From the NCBI GenBank assembly GCA_963707905.1, contig CAVPSA010000053.1:1-64000 (forward strand): a stretch of DNA of 64,000 nucleotides, read 5' to 3'. Shown here one piece after another: positions 35,450 through 43,562 of this stretch. The notes beneath the pieces are model-generated. The model made no database searches and had not been told where the DNA came from. It saw only the letters and a program-made list of their open reading frames with translations. Position 1 is the stretch's first letter; each line of letters starts with the position of its first letter. Made by a program: the position numbers and the translations under genes. The stretch comes from DASXKD01 sp963707905 (GTDB lineage Bacteria > Actinomycetota > Actinomycetes > Streptosporangiales > Streptosporangiaceae).

Positions 35450-35505
35450 TGTCGTCGTTGCCACAGCGACGACACAAGAATGTCGTGGTTGCCACAACGA
35501 CTACA
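35450..35505. promoter_or_regulatory. Two tandem 25-bp dyads upstream of the thioesterase gene
   Basis: TGTCGTCGTTGCCACAGCGACGACA-like and TGTCGTGGTTGCCACAACGA-type blocks start at 35450 and 35481, 31 bp apart. Each is an inverted repeat around GTTGCCAC. They lie about 45 bp before the + strand gene and 90 bp before bsaP on the other strand, so they could control either. Three helical turns of spacing favours cooperative binding of one regulator. No known consensus is matched. Confidence 0.5.
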
Positions 35506-35549
35506 ATCGCCGTGACCGCAGCGGTGCGGCCGGACCTTAGGGTTATCCC

Positions 35550-35978
35550 ATGGGATTGGCGGTGGGGCTGCGCGCGACCGTGCGGCATGTGGTGACCGAG
35601 GCGGATACCGCCATCCAGGCCGGCAGCGGGGACGTCCCCGTGCTCGCCACCCCCAGGCTGCTGGCGCTGGCCGAGGCGGCCTGCGTCGCCGCCCTGGAAC
35701 CACACCTCGATCCCGGGATGACATCGGTGGGCACGGGGGTGGCGCTGGAGCACCGGCGGGCCAGCCCGGTCGGGGCCGAGATCGAGGTCGAGGCGGAACT
35801 GACCGAACTGGCCGGCCGCCGGCTGGTGTTCGCCTTCATCGCGCGCCACGCCGGGGCGGCCGTGGCCGGCCAGCACTCCGGCGAGGATGAGGAACTGGTG
35901 GCGGGCGCGGGCTCGGTGGAGCGGATCGTGGTGGACAGGGACAAGTTCCTCGCCCGTGCCGCGCTCCGGCCCGGCTGA
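35550..35978 (+). CDS. Hotdog-fold thioesterase (FlK-like)
   Basis: A 142-residue single hotdog domain similar to fluoroacetyl-CoA-thioesterase-like proteins. VPVLATPRLLALAEAACVAA is the long central helix, GMTSVGTGVALEHRRASPVG is the FlK-type segment carrying Thr and His near the active site, and RRLVFAFIARHAG is the following strand. It is probably cytosolic and hydrolyses a small acyl-CoA. Just seven bases separate its stop from the end of the convergent TPP-enzyme gene. Confidence 0.78.
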   Translation: MGLAVGLRATVRHVVTEADTAIQAGSGDVPVLATPRLLALAEAACVAALEPHLDPGMTSVGTGVALEHRRASPVGAEIEVEAELTELAGRRLVFAFIARHAGAAVAGQHSGEDEELVAGAGSVERIVVDRDKFLARAALRPG

Positions 35979-35984
35979 CCGGGC

Positions 35985-37683
35985 TCAGACCCCGGTGGTG
36001 GACCGCGGGTAGGCGACCGCCGGGTCGGTGATCACGTTGACCAGGTAAGGCACGCTCGCGCCGAAGGCCCGCCGCAGCGCCGGGCCGATCCCATCCGGCC
36101 TGGTCACGGTCTCCCCGGCGCCGCCGAGTGCCCGGACCACCTCGTCGTAGCGGCACCCCTGTTGCAGGTCGGCGAGCACGTCGTAGCCGTACAGCGCCTG
36201 CATGGGGTACTTCTCCAGCGCCCAGATGCCGTTGTTGCCGCAGATCATCACGACCGGCAGCCGGTGCCGTACCAGGGTGTCCACGTCCATCAGGGAGAAC
36301 CCGGCCGCGCCGTCCCCGAGCAGCAGCACCACCTGCGCCGACGGCCGCGCGATGCGCGCCGCGATCGCATAGCCCAGGCCGGTGCCCAGGCAGCCGTAGG
36401 GCCCGGGGTCCAGCCATCCGCCCGGCCGCTGCGGTTCCAGGTACTTGCCGGCGTAGGAGACGAAGTCGCCGCCGTCCCCGATCACCACGGCGTCGTCGTC
36501 GAGCACCTGAGCCAGTTCGCCGTACACGCGCATCGGGTGCACCGGTTCGGCGTCGCTGGTCAGCAGCGCCTGGTCAGCCGCGATCGCGGCGCGGGCCGCG
36601 GCCGACAGCCGGGGGAGCCAGGTGTCCGCCCAGGGCGCGGCCGCAGCGCCTGCCTGGTGCATCGCCGCGGGGACCGCCCCGGCCAGCATCGTGAAGAAGC
36701 GCGTGAGGTCCCCGGCCGCGGAGGCGGCGAGGGTGCGATGGGTGGCGAGGTGGCCCGGGCTGTCGGCCACGTGGACCACCTGGCGCCGGGCCGCTGCCGT
36801 CCCGCCCGCCGAACTCCCCGTAGCCGAGCCTGAAGTCCAGCGGGGTGCCCGCCACCAGCACCAGGTCCGCCGCGCCGAACGCGGCCGAGCGGGCCCGGGT
36901 GACGAGCAGTTCGTGGCCAGCGGGCAGTATCCCGCGCCCCTGGCCGTTGGCGACCACCGGCAGGCGCAACTCGCAGGCGGCCTGCCTGGCGGCTGCCTCG
37001 GCTCCGGTCAGCCACACGTCCGAGCCGAGCACCAGGACCGGGCGGCTGGCCCGGGCGAGCAGGCCGGCGATCGCCTCGACATCGGCGGCGTCCGGGCCAG
37101 CCACGGCCGCCGCTTCCTGGCCGCCGGGTGCCGCGGCCGGCAGGTCAGGGCCGCCGTCGCCGAACAGTGCCTCCATGGCAAAGTCGAGAAAGACCGGCCC
37201 CCGGTGCGGGGCGGTGGCCAGCCGGAACGCCTCATCCACCGAGGCGCCGACCGCGCTCGCCCGATGCTCGGTCCAGGCCCGCTTGGTGACCGGGGCCAGC
37301 AGCGGTGGGTGGTCGATCTCCTGCAGGCCGCCCGAGCCCCACCGGTAGTCCGGCGCCCGGCCGCCCAGTACGACCATTGGCGAGCCGTTGAACCAGGCCG
37401 TGGTGATGGCGCTGACCGCGTTCGTCACGCCGGGGCCGGCGGTGACCACGGCCAGCCCCGGAGTCCGGGTGAGCCGTGCGGTGGCCTCGGCGGCGAACAC
37501 CGCCGTCTGTTCGTGCCGCACGTCGACCATGCGCATCGGCGGATCCGCTTTCACCGCGCCGTCGTAGAGCGGGAACACATGCCCACCGGACAGGGTGAAC
37601 ATCGTGCTCGCGCCATGCAGGCGCGCGGCAGCCACCGCGTGCGCTCCGCCGTGCCGTGCCGGTTCCTGCTTCTCCTCCGCCAT
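35985..37683 (-). CDS. Thiamine-diphosphate enzyme, acetolactate synthase-like (apparent frameshift near 36800)
   Basis: Three-domain ThDP enzyme of the acetolactate synthase/oxalyl-CoA decarboxylase group. The pyrimidine domain has HEQTAVFAAEATARLT (catalytic Glu) and VVTAGPGVTNAVSA. The central domain has PVLVLGSDVW. The frame breaks after LGYGEFGGRDG and resumes one base away at VVHVADSPGHLATH. The PP domain has GPYGCLGTGLGYAIAARIA and GDGAAGFSLMDVDTL…NN, the Mg-ThDP motif. Removing one C near 36800 gives 565 residues. The Gln or other residues defining substrate are not clear, so the reaction is open. Confidence 0.83.
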
Positions 37684-37766
37684 GCCGGCACGTTACCAAG
37701 TCGGTAGGGCTGCGTCTCGTCGGCGCCCTCGGGCAGCCGCATCAGCCGGAACACCGCGGTCAGCGG

Positions 37767-38765
37767 TCAGAGGGTGGCCGACAGCGCCTTGATCGGCATC
37801 TTCAGCCGGCTGAGCATGTCCAGATCGGCCCCGGCGGGGCGGCCCAGCGTGGTCAGGTAGTTGCCGACGATGATCGCGTTGATGCCGCCCAGCAGGCCGG
37901 CCTCGGTCCCCAGATCGCCGAGGGTGAGCTCGCGCCCTCCCGCGTAACGCAGCACGGTGCGGGGCAGGGCCAGCCGGAAGGCGGCGATCGTGCGCAGCGC
38001 GTCGGCCGCCCCGAGCAGCGGCCGGTCCGCCAGCGGGGTTCCCGGCCGCGGGTTGAGGAAGTTCAGCGGCACCTCGTCCGGGCCGAGGCCGGCGAGTTCG
38101 GCGGCGAGTTCGGCGCGCTGGCCGATGCTCTCGCCCATGCCGATGATGCCGCCGCAGCACAGCTCCATGCCGGCCGCCTTGACCAAGGCGCAGGTGGCGG
38201 CCCGCTCCGCCCAGGTGTGCGTGGTCACCACCTGGCCGAAGAAGGACCGCGCGGCTTCCAGGTTGTGGTTGTAACGGTGCACGCCGAAGCCGGCCAGTTC
38301 GCCCGCCTGGGCCGGGGTGAGAATCCCCAGCGAGCAGGCGACATGGATGCCCACCTCGTCGGTGATCGCCCGGACCGCGGCGGCCACCTGCGACATCAGC
38401 CGCCGGTCCGGCCCGCGGACCGCGGCCACGATGCAGAACTCGGTGGCCCCGGTGGCCGCTGTCGCCCTGGCGGCCGCCACCAGTTCGGCTATGTCCAGCC
38501 ACACCGCCCTGACCGGTGAGGAGAACTGACCGGACTGGGAGCAGAAATGGCAGTCCTCGGGGCAGCCACCGGTCTTGACCGAGACGATCCCCTCGACCTC
38601 CACCGCGGGCCCGCACCAGCGCAGCCGCACCTCGTGCGCGAGCGAGAGCGCCTCGCCGAGGCGGTCCTCGGGCAGGCTCAGGCACCTGGCGACCTGGTCC
38701 TCGGCCAGGCCCCTGCCCTCGTGCAGGACCTGGCTCCGTGCCTCATCGAGGATGTCGTGGCTCAC
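37767..38765 (-). CDS. bioB: Biotin synthase
   Basis: Radical-SAM enzyme that inserts sulphur into dethiobiotin, the last step of biotin synthesis. 332 residues from GTG. The cluster-binding CxxxCxxC is GGCPEDCHFC (Cys68, Cys72, Cys75), followed by YNHNLEAARSFF and the auxiliary-cluster region with EVPLNFLNPRPGTPL. No other bio genes are present, but bsaP and a biotin carboxylase/BCCP pair are within 5 kb. The GntR gene ends 26 bp upstream on the same strand and may be co-transcribed. Confidence 0.95.
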   Translation of the reverse strand: MSHDILDEARSQVLHEGRGLAEDQVARCLSLPEDRLGEALSLAHEVRLRWCGPAVEVEGIVSVKTGGCPEDCHFCSQSGQFSSPVRAVWLDIAELVAAARATAATGATEFCIVAAVRGPDRRLMSQVAAAVRAITDEVGIHVACSLGILTPAQAGELAGFGVHRYNHNLEAARSFFGQVVTTHTWAERAATCALVKAAGMELCCGGIIGMGESIGQRAELAAELAGLGPDEVPLNFLNPRPGTPLADRPLLGAADALRTIAAFRLALPRTVLRYAGGRELTLGDLGTEAGLLGGINAIIVGNYLTTLGRPAGADLDMLSRLKMPIKALSATL

Positions 38766-38791
38766 GTGGGCTCCCTGTGCAGGCGGGTGTG

Positions 38792-39589
38792 CTACTCCCC
38801 GCTTCTCGGCATGTGTGTGCCGCGGTGCAGCCGGGTCACCAGCTTGTAGCGGTCACCACGGTAACGCGACTGGGCCCATTCGACCGGCATGCCGCCGGCG
38901 TCGAACGAGTGCCGGGACAGCAGCAGCAGCGGCATGCCGACGTCCACGCCGAGCAGGCGGGCGTCCCTCGGGTCGGCCAGCCCGGTCTCGATGGTCTCCT
39001 GCGCCTCGGCGATCTCCACCCCGTAGTCGGTGAGCAGCGCCTCGTAGAGCGACGGATGCCGCTCCAGGCTGCGGCGCAGCCCGGGAAAGCGCCGGGCGGA
39101 CAGGTGCGAGGCGTCCACCGACATCGGCTCGCCGTCGGCCAGCCGCAGCCGGTGGATGCGCAGCACCCGGCTGCCCTCCCGGACGGCCAGCAGGGCGGCC
39201 AGTTCGTCGTCGGCGCCGATGTAGGTGGTGTCCAGGATGTTGGTCTGCGGGTGCAGGCCCTGCGCGCGCATTCCCTCGGTGTAGCTGGAAAGCTCCAGCA
39301 CCTGGGCGACCTTGGGCATGGCGACGAAGGTGCCCTTGCCCTGCATTCGCAGCAGCCTGCCCTCGATCACGAGTTCCGCCAGGGCCTGGCGGACGGTCGT
39401 GCGTGAGGTGGCATAGCGCTGGGCAAGCTCGCGCTCTGGTGGCACCGGCGTGCCGGGCGCCATCGCCCTGGTCAGCTCGAGCAGTTGCCGCTTCACCTGG
39501 TAGTACTTCGGAATCCTGGCGCCGGGGTCACCGGGCGGCAGCGGGTGAAGATCGGCGTCGCCGGACGCGGGAGAGGCGGTCACAGTCAC
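38792..39589 (-). CDS. GntR-family regulator, HutC/DasR type
   Basis: A 265-residue repressor with an N-terminal winged helix (YYQVKRQLLELTRAM, PPERELAQRYATSRTTVRQA, then GTFVAMPKVAQ) and a C-terminal UTRA effector domain (SYTEGMRAQGLHPQTN; LRIHRLRLADGEPMSVDASH). This is the subfamily of DasR and HutC, which bind amino-sugar phosphates or urocanate. The GTG start follows GGAAGGAA. It lies directly upstream of bioB on the same strand, but I see no evidence that it regulates biotin genes. Divergent from pdtaS. Confidence 0.88.
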   Translation of the reverse strand: MTVTASPASGDADLHPLPPGDPGARIPKYYQVKRQLLELTRAMAPGTPVPPERELAQRYATSRTTVRQALAELVIEGRLLRMQGKGTFVAMPKVAQVLELSSYTEGMRAQGLHPQTNILDTTYIGADDELAALLAVREGSRVLRIHRLRLADGEPMSVDASHLSARRFPGLRRSLERHPSLYEALLTDYGVEIAEAQETIETGLADPRDARLLGVDVGMPLLLLSRHSFDAGGMPVEWAQSRYRGDRYKLVTRLHRGTHMPRSGE

Positions 39590-39814
39590 TTCCTTCCCAC
39601 TGGCAGAGCCGTTGGGACATATTCCCCCATGGCCGCCAGTGCCTGGGCCGCAGCCGCCCTGGGCCGCAGCCGCGAGATCCGCCCCGGCCGGCCCGCAAGC
39701 CGATGTACCTGCGACATGTCGGAATACTGCCAGCCCGCCTGTCCCGTCACGCCCCGGGCCCCGTCATCCGGGCCGCCGGGCAGATGCAGGCCAGGGCGGA
39801 TGCGATGATGAGAC

Positions 39815-41392
39815 GTGGCGACCCTGAGCGACCTCGGCCGTCGGCTCACCCCGCTGACCGAGCCCGACATCGACTGGCTCCACGCCCTTGTCTCCGACTG
39901 GCAGCTGCTCGCCGACCTGTCCTTCGCCGACCTGGTGCTTTGGGCGCCGTTGCGGGACGGCTCGGGCTGGGTGGCGCTGGCCCAGATGCGCCCGACCACC
40001 GGGCCGACCACCTTCCTTGACGACTTCGTGGGCACCTGCGCGGGCCTGGGCGACCGGCCGTTCGTCTACACCGCCTACCACGAGAAGCGGATCTGCCGGG
40101 AAGGAGATCCGGAGTGGACCGGCGGGATCCCCGTCCGGCGCGAGTCCATCCCCGTGGTGCGCGAGGACGCGGTCATCGCGGTGATCGAGCGCAGCACCAA
40201 CCTGAGCTCGGCGCGGACCCCCAGCCGGCTGGAGCTGACCTACCTGAAGGGGGCGGACGACCTCGCGCAGATGGTGGCGGCGGGCACCTTCCCCTACCCG
40301 GGCCAGGACCCGGCCCTGGTCAGGTCGCCCCGGGTCGGCGACGGCCTGCTCCGCCTCGGCCGCTCCGGGAGGGTGGGGTACGCCAGCCCGAACGCCCTGT
40401 CCGCCTACCGCAGGCTCGGCCTGACCGCCGACCTGGTCGGCGCCGAACTGGGGCCGCTGACGACCAGGCTCTGCTCGTCCGGCCTGCCCGCCGACGACTC
40501 GCTCATGGTGACCGCGAGCGGCCGGTCCCCCCGGGAGACCGAGATCGAGGGCAACGGCTCGGTGGTACAGCTCAGGTCCCTTCCGCTGGTCGTGAACGGC
40601 ATGCGGACCGGTGCCCTGGTGCTGGTCCGCGACGTCACCGAGCTGCGGCACCGCGAGCGTGAGCTGATGACCAAGGACGCGACGATCCGCGAGATCCACC
40701 ACCGGGTGAAGAACAACCTGCAGACCGTGGCCGCGCTGCTGCGGCTCCAGGCCCGCCGGACCCGTGCGCCGGAGGCCAGAGACGCCTTGGCGGAGGCGGT
40801 GCGCCGGGTCGGGTCCATCGCGATCGTCCACGAGACCCTGTCGCATACCCCGGAAGAGCTCGTCGACTTCGATGACATCGCCCAGCGGGTGGCCGCTATG
40901 GCCGGTGAGGTCTCGGCACCGGAAGCCCGGGTCAGCCCCGTGGTCAGCGGACGGTTCGGCCTGCTTCCCGGCGCCATCGCCACGCCGCTCGCCCTGGTGC
41001 TGACCGAACTGCTGCAAAACGCTCTCCAGCACGGCCTGGTCACCGGGCCGGACCCGGCACCGGCCGAGTCGGTGCTTGTCCATGCGGCGCGTGGCCCCGG
41101 CCAGCTCAGCGTCCGCGTGGAGGACAACGGGGCCGGGCTGCCCGAGGGGTTCAGTCTCGACGCTCATGCCAGCCTGGGGCTGCAGATCGTGCGGACCCTG
41201 GTCGAGTCCGAACTCGGTGGCAAGCTCGCGATCAGGCCCCGCCCGGGCGGGGGCACCTCGGTCCGGGTCAGCCTGCCGGTCACGGCCATTGCCGTACCCT
41301 CCGGTGCGCCGAAACCGGCGGGCCCGGATTCCGCCAGAGATTCGGGCGCCAGCGAAAACCCCGCCGCGGCCGGGAAGGCTGCGGCGGGGTGA
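39815..41392 (+). CDS. pdtaS: Sensor histidine kinase PdtaS
   Basis: Soluble two-component kinase of the HisKA_2 type, 525 residues. The N-terminal GAF-like domain (residues ~20-160), PAS-like domain (~170-280), phosphoacceptor IREIHHRVKNNLQTVAALLR (His295/296) and the ATPase domain with TELLQNALQHG (N box) and VEDNGAGLPEG (G1) match PdtaS, whose partner PdtaR is an ANTAR RNA-binding regulator. The partner is not in the window. Neighbouring whiB1 is convergent, as in M. tuberculosis, and the 3' end of this gene contains the whiB1 terminator. Confidence 0.92.
   Translation: MATLSDLGRRLTPLTEPDIDWLHALVSDWQLLADLSFADLVLWAPLRDGSGWVALAQMRPTTGPTTFLDDFVGTCAGLGDRPFVYTAYHEKRICREGDPEWTGGIPVRRESIPVVREDAVIAVIERSTNLSSARTPSRLELTYLKGADDLAQMVAAGTFPYPGQDPALVRSPRVGDGLLRLGRSGRVGYASPNALSAYRRLGLTADLVGAELGPLTTRLCSSGLPADDSLMVTASGRSPRETEIEGNGSVVQLRSLPLVVNGMRTGALVLVRDVTELRHRERELMTKDATIREIHHRVKNNLQTVAALLRLQARRTRAPEARDALAEAVRRVGSIAIVHETLSHTPEELVDFDDIAQRVAAMAGEVSAPEARVSPVVSGRFGLLPGAIATPLALVLTELLQNALQHGLVTGPDPAPAESVLVHAARGPGQLSVRVEDNGAGLPEGFSLDAHASLGLQIVRTLVESELGGKLAIRPRPGGGTSVRVSLPVTAIAVPSGAPKPAGPDSARDSGASENPAAAGKAAAG
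41355..41389 (-). terminator. Intrinsic terminator of whiB1 inside the pdtaS 3' end
   Basis: CCCCGCCGC and GCGGCGGGG form a perfect 9-bp stem with a 13-base loop. Read on the whiB1 strand it is followed by TTTTCGC, the form of a rho-independent terminator. The hairpin lies within the last codons of pdtaS (Ala/Gly-rich tail), so the two genes share these bases on opposite strands. Confidence 0.7.
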
Positions 41393-41498
41393 AAACAGAT
41401 TCGAAGCGGGCCATTGCCGAATGGCTGGTCAGAAATTGACGTGGCACCGCGGGCATGCGCCCGCGCGGGATGGCCGCAGCGCGGTGGCCTGGTGCGGT

Positions 41499-41753
41499 TC
41501 AGGCGTGGGCGCGAGCCCGGATCCGGCCGAGCCGGCGCTTGTAAGCGCGCCTTTCGTCTTCGCTCATACCGCCCCACACACCCGCGTCCTGCCCGCTCTC
41601 CACCGCCCACTGCAGGCAGCTCTCGGCCACTGGGCACCGGCGGCACACGCCCTTGGCCTCTTCGATCTGGAACAGCGCTGGGCCGGTGTTGCCGATAGGG
41701 AAGAACAGTTCCGGATCCACCTCACGGCAGGCGGCGTGGTGGCGCCAGTCCAT
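41499..41753 (-). CDS. whiB1: WhiB1 iron-sulphur regulator
   Basis: An 84-residue essential-type WhiB protein with a [4Fe-4S] cluster that responds to nitric oxide and binds the primary sigma factor. Cys9, Cys37, Cys40 and Cys46 are in the standard arrangement (VCRRCPVAESC), GVWGGMSEDER is the sigma-contact turn, and a basic tail RRLGRIRARAHA binds DNA. Length and Cys numbering equal M. tuberculosis WhiB1. I use the ATG at 41751-41753 behind GGAGGAG; the frame extends upstream without conservation. A CRP-like box lies about 60 bp upstream. Confidence 0.95.
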   Translation of the reverse strand: MDWRHHAACREVDPELFFPIGNTGPALFQIEEAKGVCRRCPVAESCLQWAVESGQDAGVWGGMSEDERRAYKRRLGRIRARAHA

Positions 41754-41813
41754 GCGGTCCACTCCTCCATGACAGCCGGGCTGACCGCCCGGATCAGTTG
41801 GGCCCGCTGTGCT

Positions 41814-41829
41814 TGTGAATGATTTCACG
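41814..41829 (-). promoter_or_regulatory. CRP-like binding site upstream of whiB1
   Basis: TGTGA-ATGATT-TCACG matches the CRP/Cmr consensus TGTGA-N6-TCACA with one mismatch. The M. tuberculosis whiB1 promoter is known to be controlled by the cAMP receptor protein, which supports the reading. An AT-rich TATCATATAG follows on the far side, possibly a -10 region, so effect (activation or repression) is unclear. Confidence 0.6.
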
Positions 41830-42188
41830 AGCTAGGCTATATGATAAGGACCGCGAGCGGTCCCAGGCACTACATGTTTCAGTTGGATCATGAGCCTCAG
41901 CCCCCGCAGTTGGCTCGCGGCCGAGGCCTGCACCCGGAGATGAGCCCGGTCGCAAGGCGGCAACGTGCGGGATGCGCGCGGCCCACTCGAACCAGATCAA
42001 GCCTCTCAATCTCGTGGATCAATCGCAAGGGGCTGGGGCCGTGGTTTTGGCCGTTTGCGGTGTCAGATGGGTCACATTTGGGGCCAACGGGTGCATTCCG
42101 AGAGGGTCATCCGGACGGTTGTGACCTGCCCCGCTCCCGCGGGGGGTGGCAGCGCTCCGGACTGCCACCGAAACCATCCGGGGCGTAA
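41830..42188. other. Intergenic region between whiB1 and the lipid kinase
   Basis: Both neighbouring genes are on the minus strand. Open frames here have no family features. The segment next to the CRP-like box should hold the whiB1 promoter; the rest may be the 3' region of the lipid kinase message. Confidence 0.35.
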
Positions 42189-43133
42189 TCAGACGAGGAC
42201 CCGCAGGGCCTTCGGAATGGAGCGCAGCATGACATGTTCGCGTTCGCCCACGTATTCCCCGTCCACCTGGAATGCCACCGGCCGGACCGCCCGGAAGCTC
42301 AGCGCATCCTGGTCGTGCAGGCTGACGACATGACGCCCGGCCGGCCCCGTGCCGCCCAGCATCTGCCGCACCGCGTTGAGCGTGCCCAGCGTGCCCAGCT
42401 TGCGCATCGCGAACAGGTCCAGGCCGGTGTCGAAGGCCGCCCGCGGGCTGGCGTGGACCGGCCGCTGGCCAAGATAGGTCCAGGGTGAGGCGTTGGACAC
42501 GATGCCGAGGAACAGCCCGTCCATGGCGGGCTGGCCGTCCCGCTCCAGGGTGAGCGCGGGCTCGCGCCGGTCGGTGACCGTCAGGAACTGGCGGACGGCC
42601 GTCCACACGTACAGCGCTGCGGACGCTCCCCGGCCCCGGGCCCGCAGGCCCTCCACCACCCGCACGACCTCGGCGTCGAAGCCCAGGCCCGCGTTGAAGC
42701 AGAAGTAGCGGTGGCCGGCGAGCCCGAGCCCGATGGTCCTGGTGCGGCCCGCGCTCAGCGCCTGAAGAATCCGCCCGGTCGCGTCCACCGGGTCCACGGG
42801 CAGCCCGAGGGCCCGGGTGAAGACGTTGGCGTTACCGCCCGGCAGGGCGGCGAGCAACGGTGCCCCATCCGGCGCCCCGTCCGGGCCGGCGCCGGGCGGG
42901 CGGGCCCGGAGTATTCCGTTGACCACCTCATTCACCGTGCCGTCCCCGCCCAGCGTGAGCACGAGCCCGAAACCTTGGCGGGCGGCTCCCTCCGCAACGT
43001 GCGCGGCGTGTCCCCGGTAGCGTGTCTGCACAACATCCAGGTCGAGTTCCGAAGCCAGCGCGTGCGCGATGACCTCCCGCCGTACCGGTGTGGTGGACGT
43101 GGCGTACGGGTTGACGATGAGCAGCGCGCGCAC
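42189..43133 (-). CDS. Diacylglycerol kinase-family lipid kinase
   Basis: A 314-residue cytosolic lipid kinase of the DagK/YegS type. The start MRALLIVNPYATSTT, the nucleotide loop LGGDGTVNEVVNGILRA (GGDGT at 62-66), LPGGNANVFTRALGLP and the C-terminal VDGEYVG with a catalytic Asp are all present. It phosphorylates diacylglycerol, sphingoid bases or a related lipid, and the substrate is not predictable. A gene of this family is common near whiB1 in actinobacteria. Divergent from the small membrane protein gene. Confidence 0.9.
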   Translation of the reverse strand: MRALLIVNPYATSTTPVRREVIAHALASELDLDVVQTRYRGHAAHVAEGAARQGFGLVLTLGGDGTVNEVVNGILRARPPGAGPDGAPDGAPLLAALPGGNANVFTRALGLPVDPVDATGRILQALSAGRTRTIGLGLAGHRYFCFNAGLGFDAEVVRVVEGLRARGRGASAALYVWTAVRQFLTVTDRREPALTLERDGQPAMDGLFLGIVSNASPWTYLGQRPVHASPRAAFDTGLDLFAMRKLGTLGTLNAVRQMLGGTGPAGRHVVSLHDQDALSFRAVRPVAFQVDGEYVGEREHVMLRSIPKALRVLV

Positions 43134-43160
43134 GCCCTCAGGCTAGGAGGTAGCACGGAA

Positions 43161-43556
43161 ATGCCACATAGCCCCCCCACGTTGCGCGTGGCCGCGGTGG
43201 TTCAGGCCGCCGAGTCGGTCCTGATCCTGGTCGCCACCGTGCTGGCGGGCGTGGACGCCGCGGGCGGCCAGTCCTACCACGTGAACAGCGGCATCGCGCT
43301 GACGGTCATTGGCGTGGCCGCCGTCGCCGCCCTCGGCTTTGTGGCGGCCGGGCTCGCCCGGGCGCGCCGGTGGAGCCGCACGCCCGCGCTGCTCACCCAG
43401 TTGTTCGCCGGCATCGTGGGCATCTACCTGCTGCAGGGCCACCGGCTGGACTGGGGGCTGGCACTGATCGTGCTGGCGGTCCTCGGTTTCGCCACGCTGC
43501 TGTCGCCACCCAGCCTGCGGGCGCTCACCGGAGACCGGCGGGACCAGCCCCGCTGA
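43161..43556 (+). CDS. Small integral membrane protein
   Basis: A 131-residue protein with four predicted membrane helices (VQAAESVLILVATVLAGVDA, then IALTVIGVAAVAALGFVAAG, LLTQLFAGIVGIYLL and WGLALIVLAVLGFATLL) and a short polar C-terminus. The ATG follows AGGAGG. I recognise no named family and no catalytic motif. Homologues of this shape are common conserved membrane proteins in actinobacteria. Convergent with the sigma-factor gene, six bases apart. Confidence 0.75.
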   Translation: MPHSPPTLRVAAVVQAAESVLILVATVLAGVDAAGGQSYHVNSGIALTVIGVAAVAALGFVAAGLARARRWSRTPALLTQLFAGIVGIYLLQGHRLDWGLALIVLAVLGFATLLSPPSLRALTGDRRDQPR

Positions 43557-43562
43557 CCACCC

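Noticed and set aside
35450..35505. Possible mini-CRISPR
   Set aside because: Only two repeats, six-base spacer, imperfect copies and no cas genes; better explained as tandem operators.
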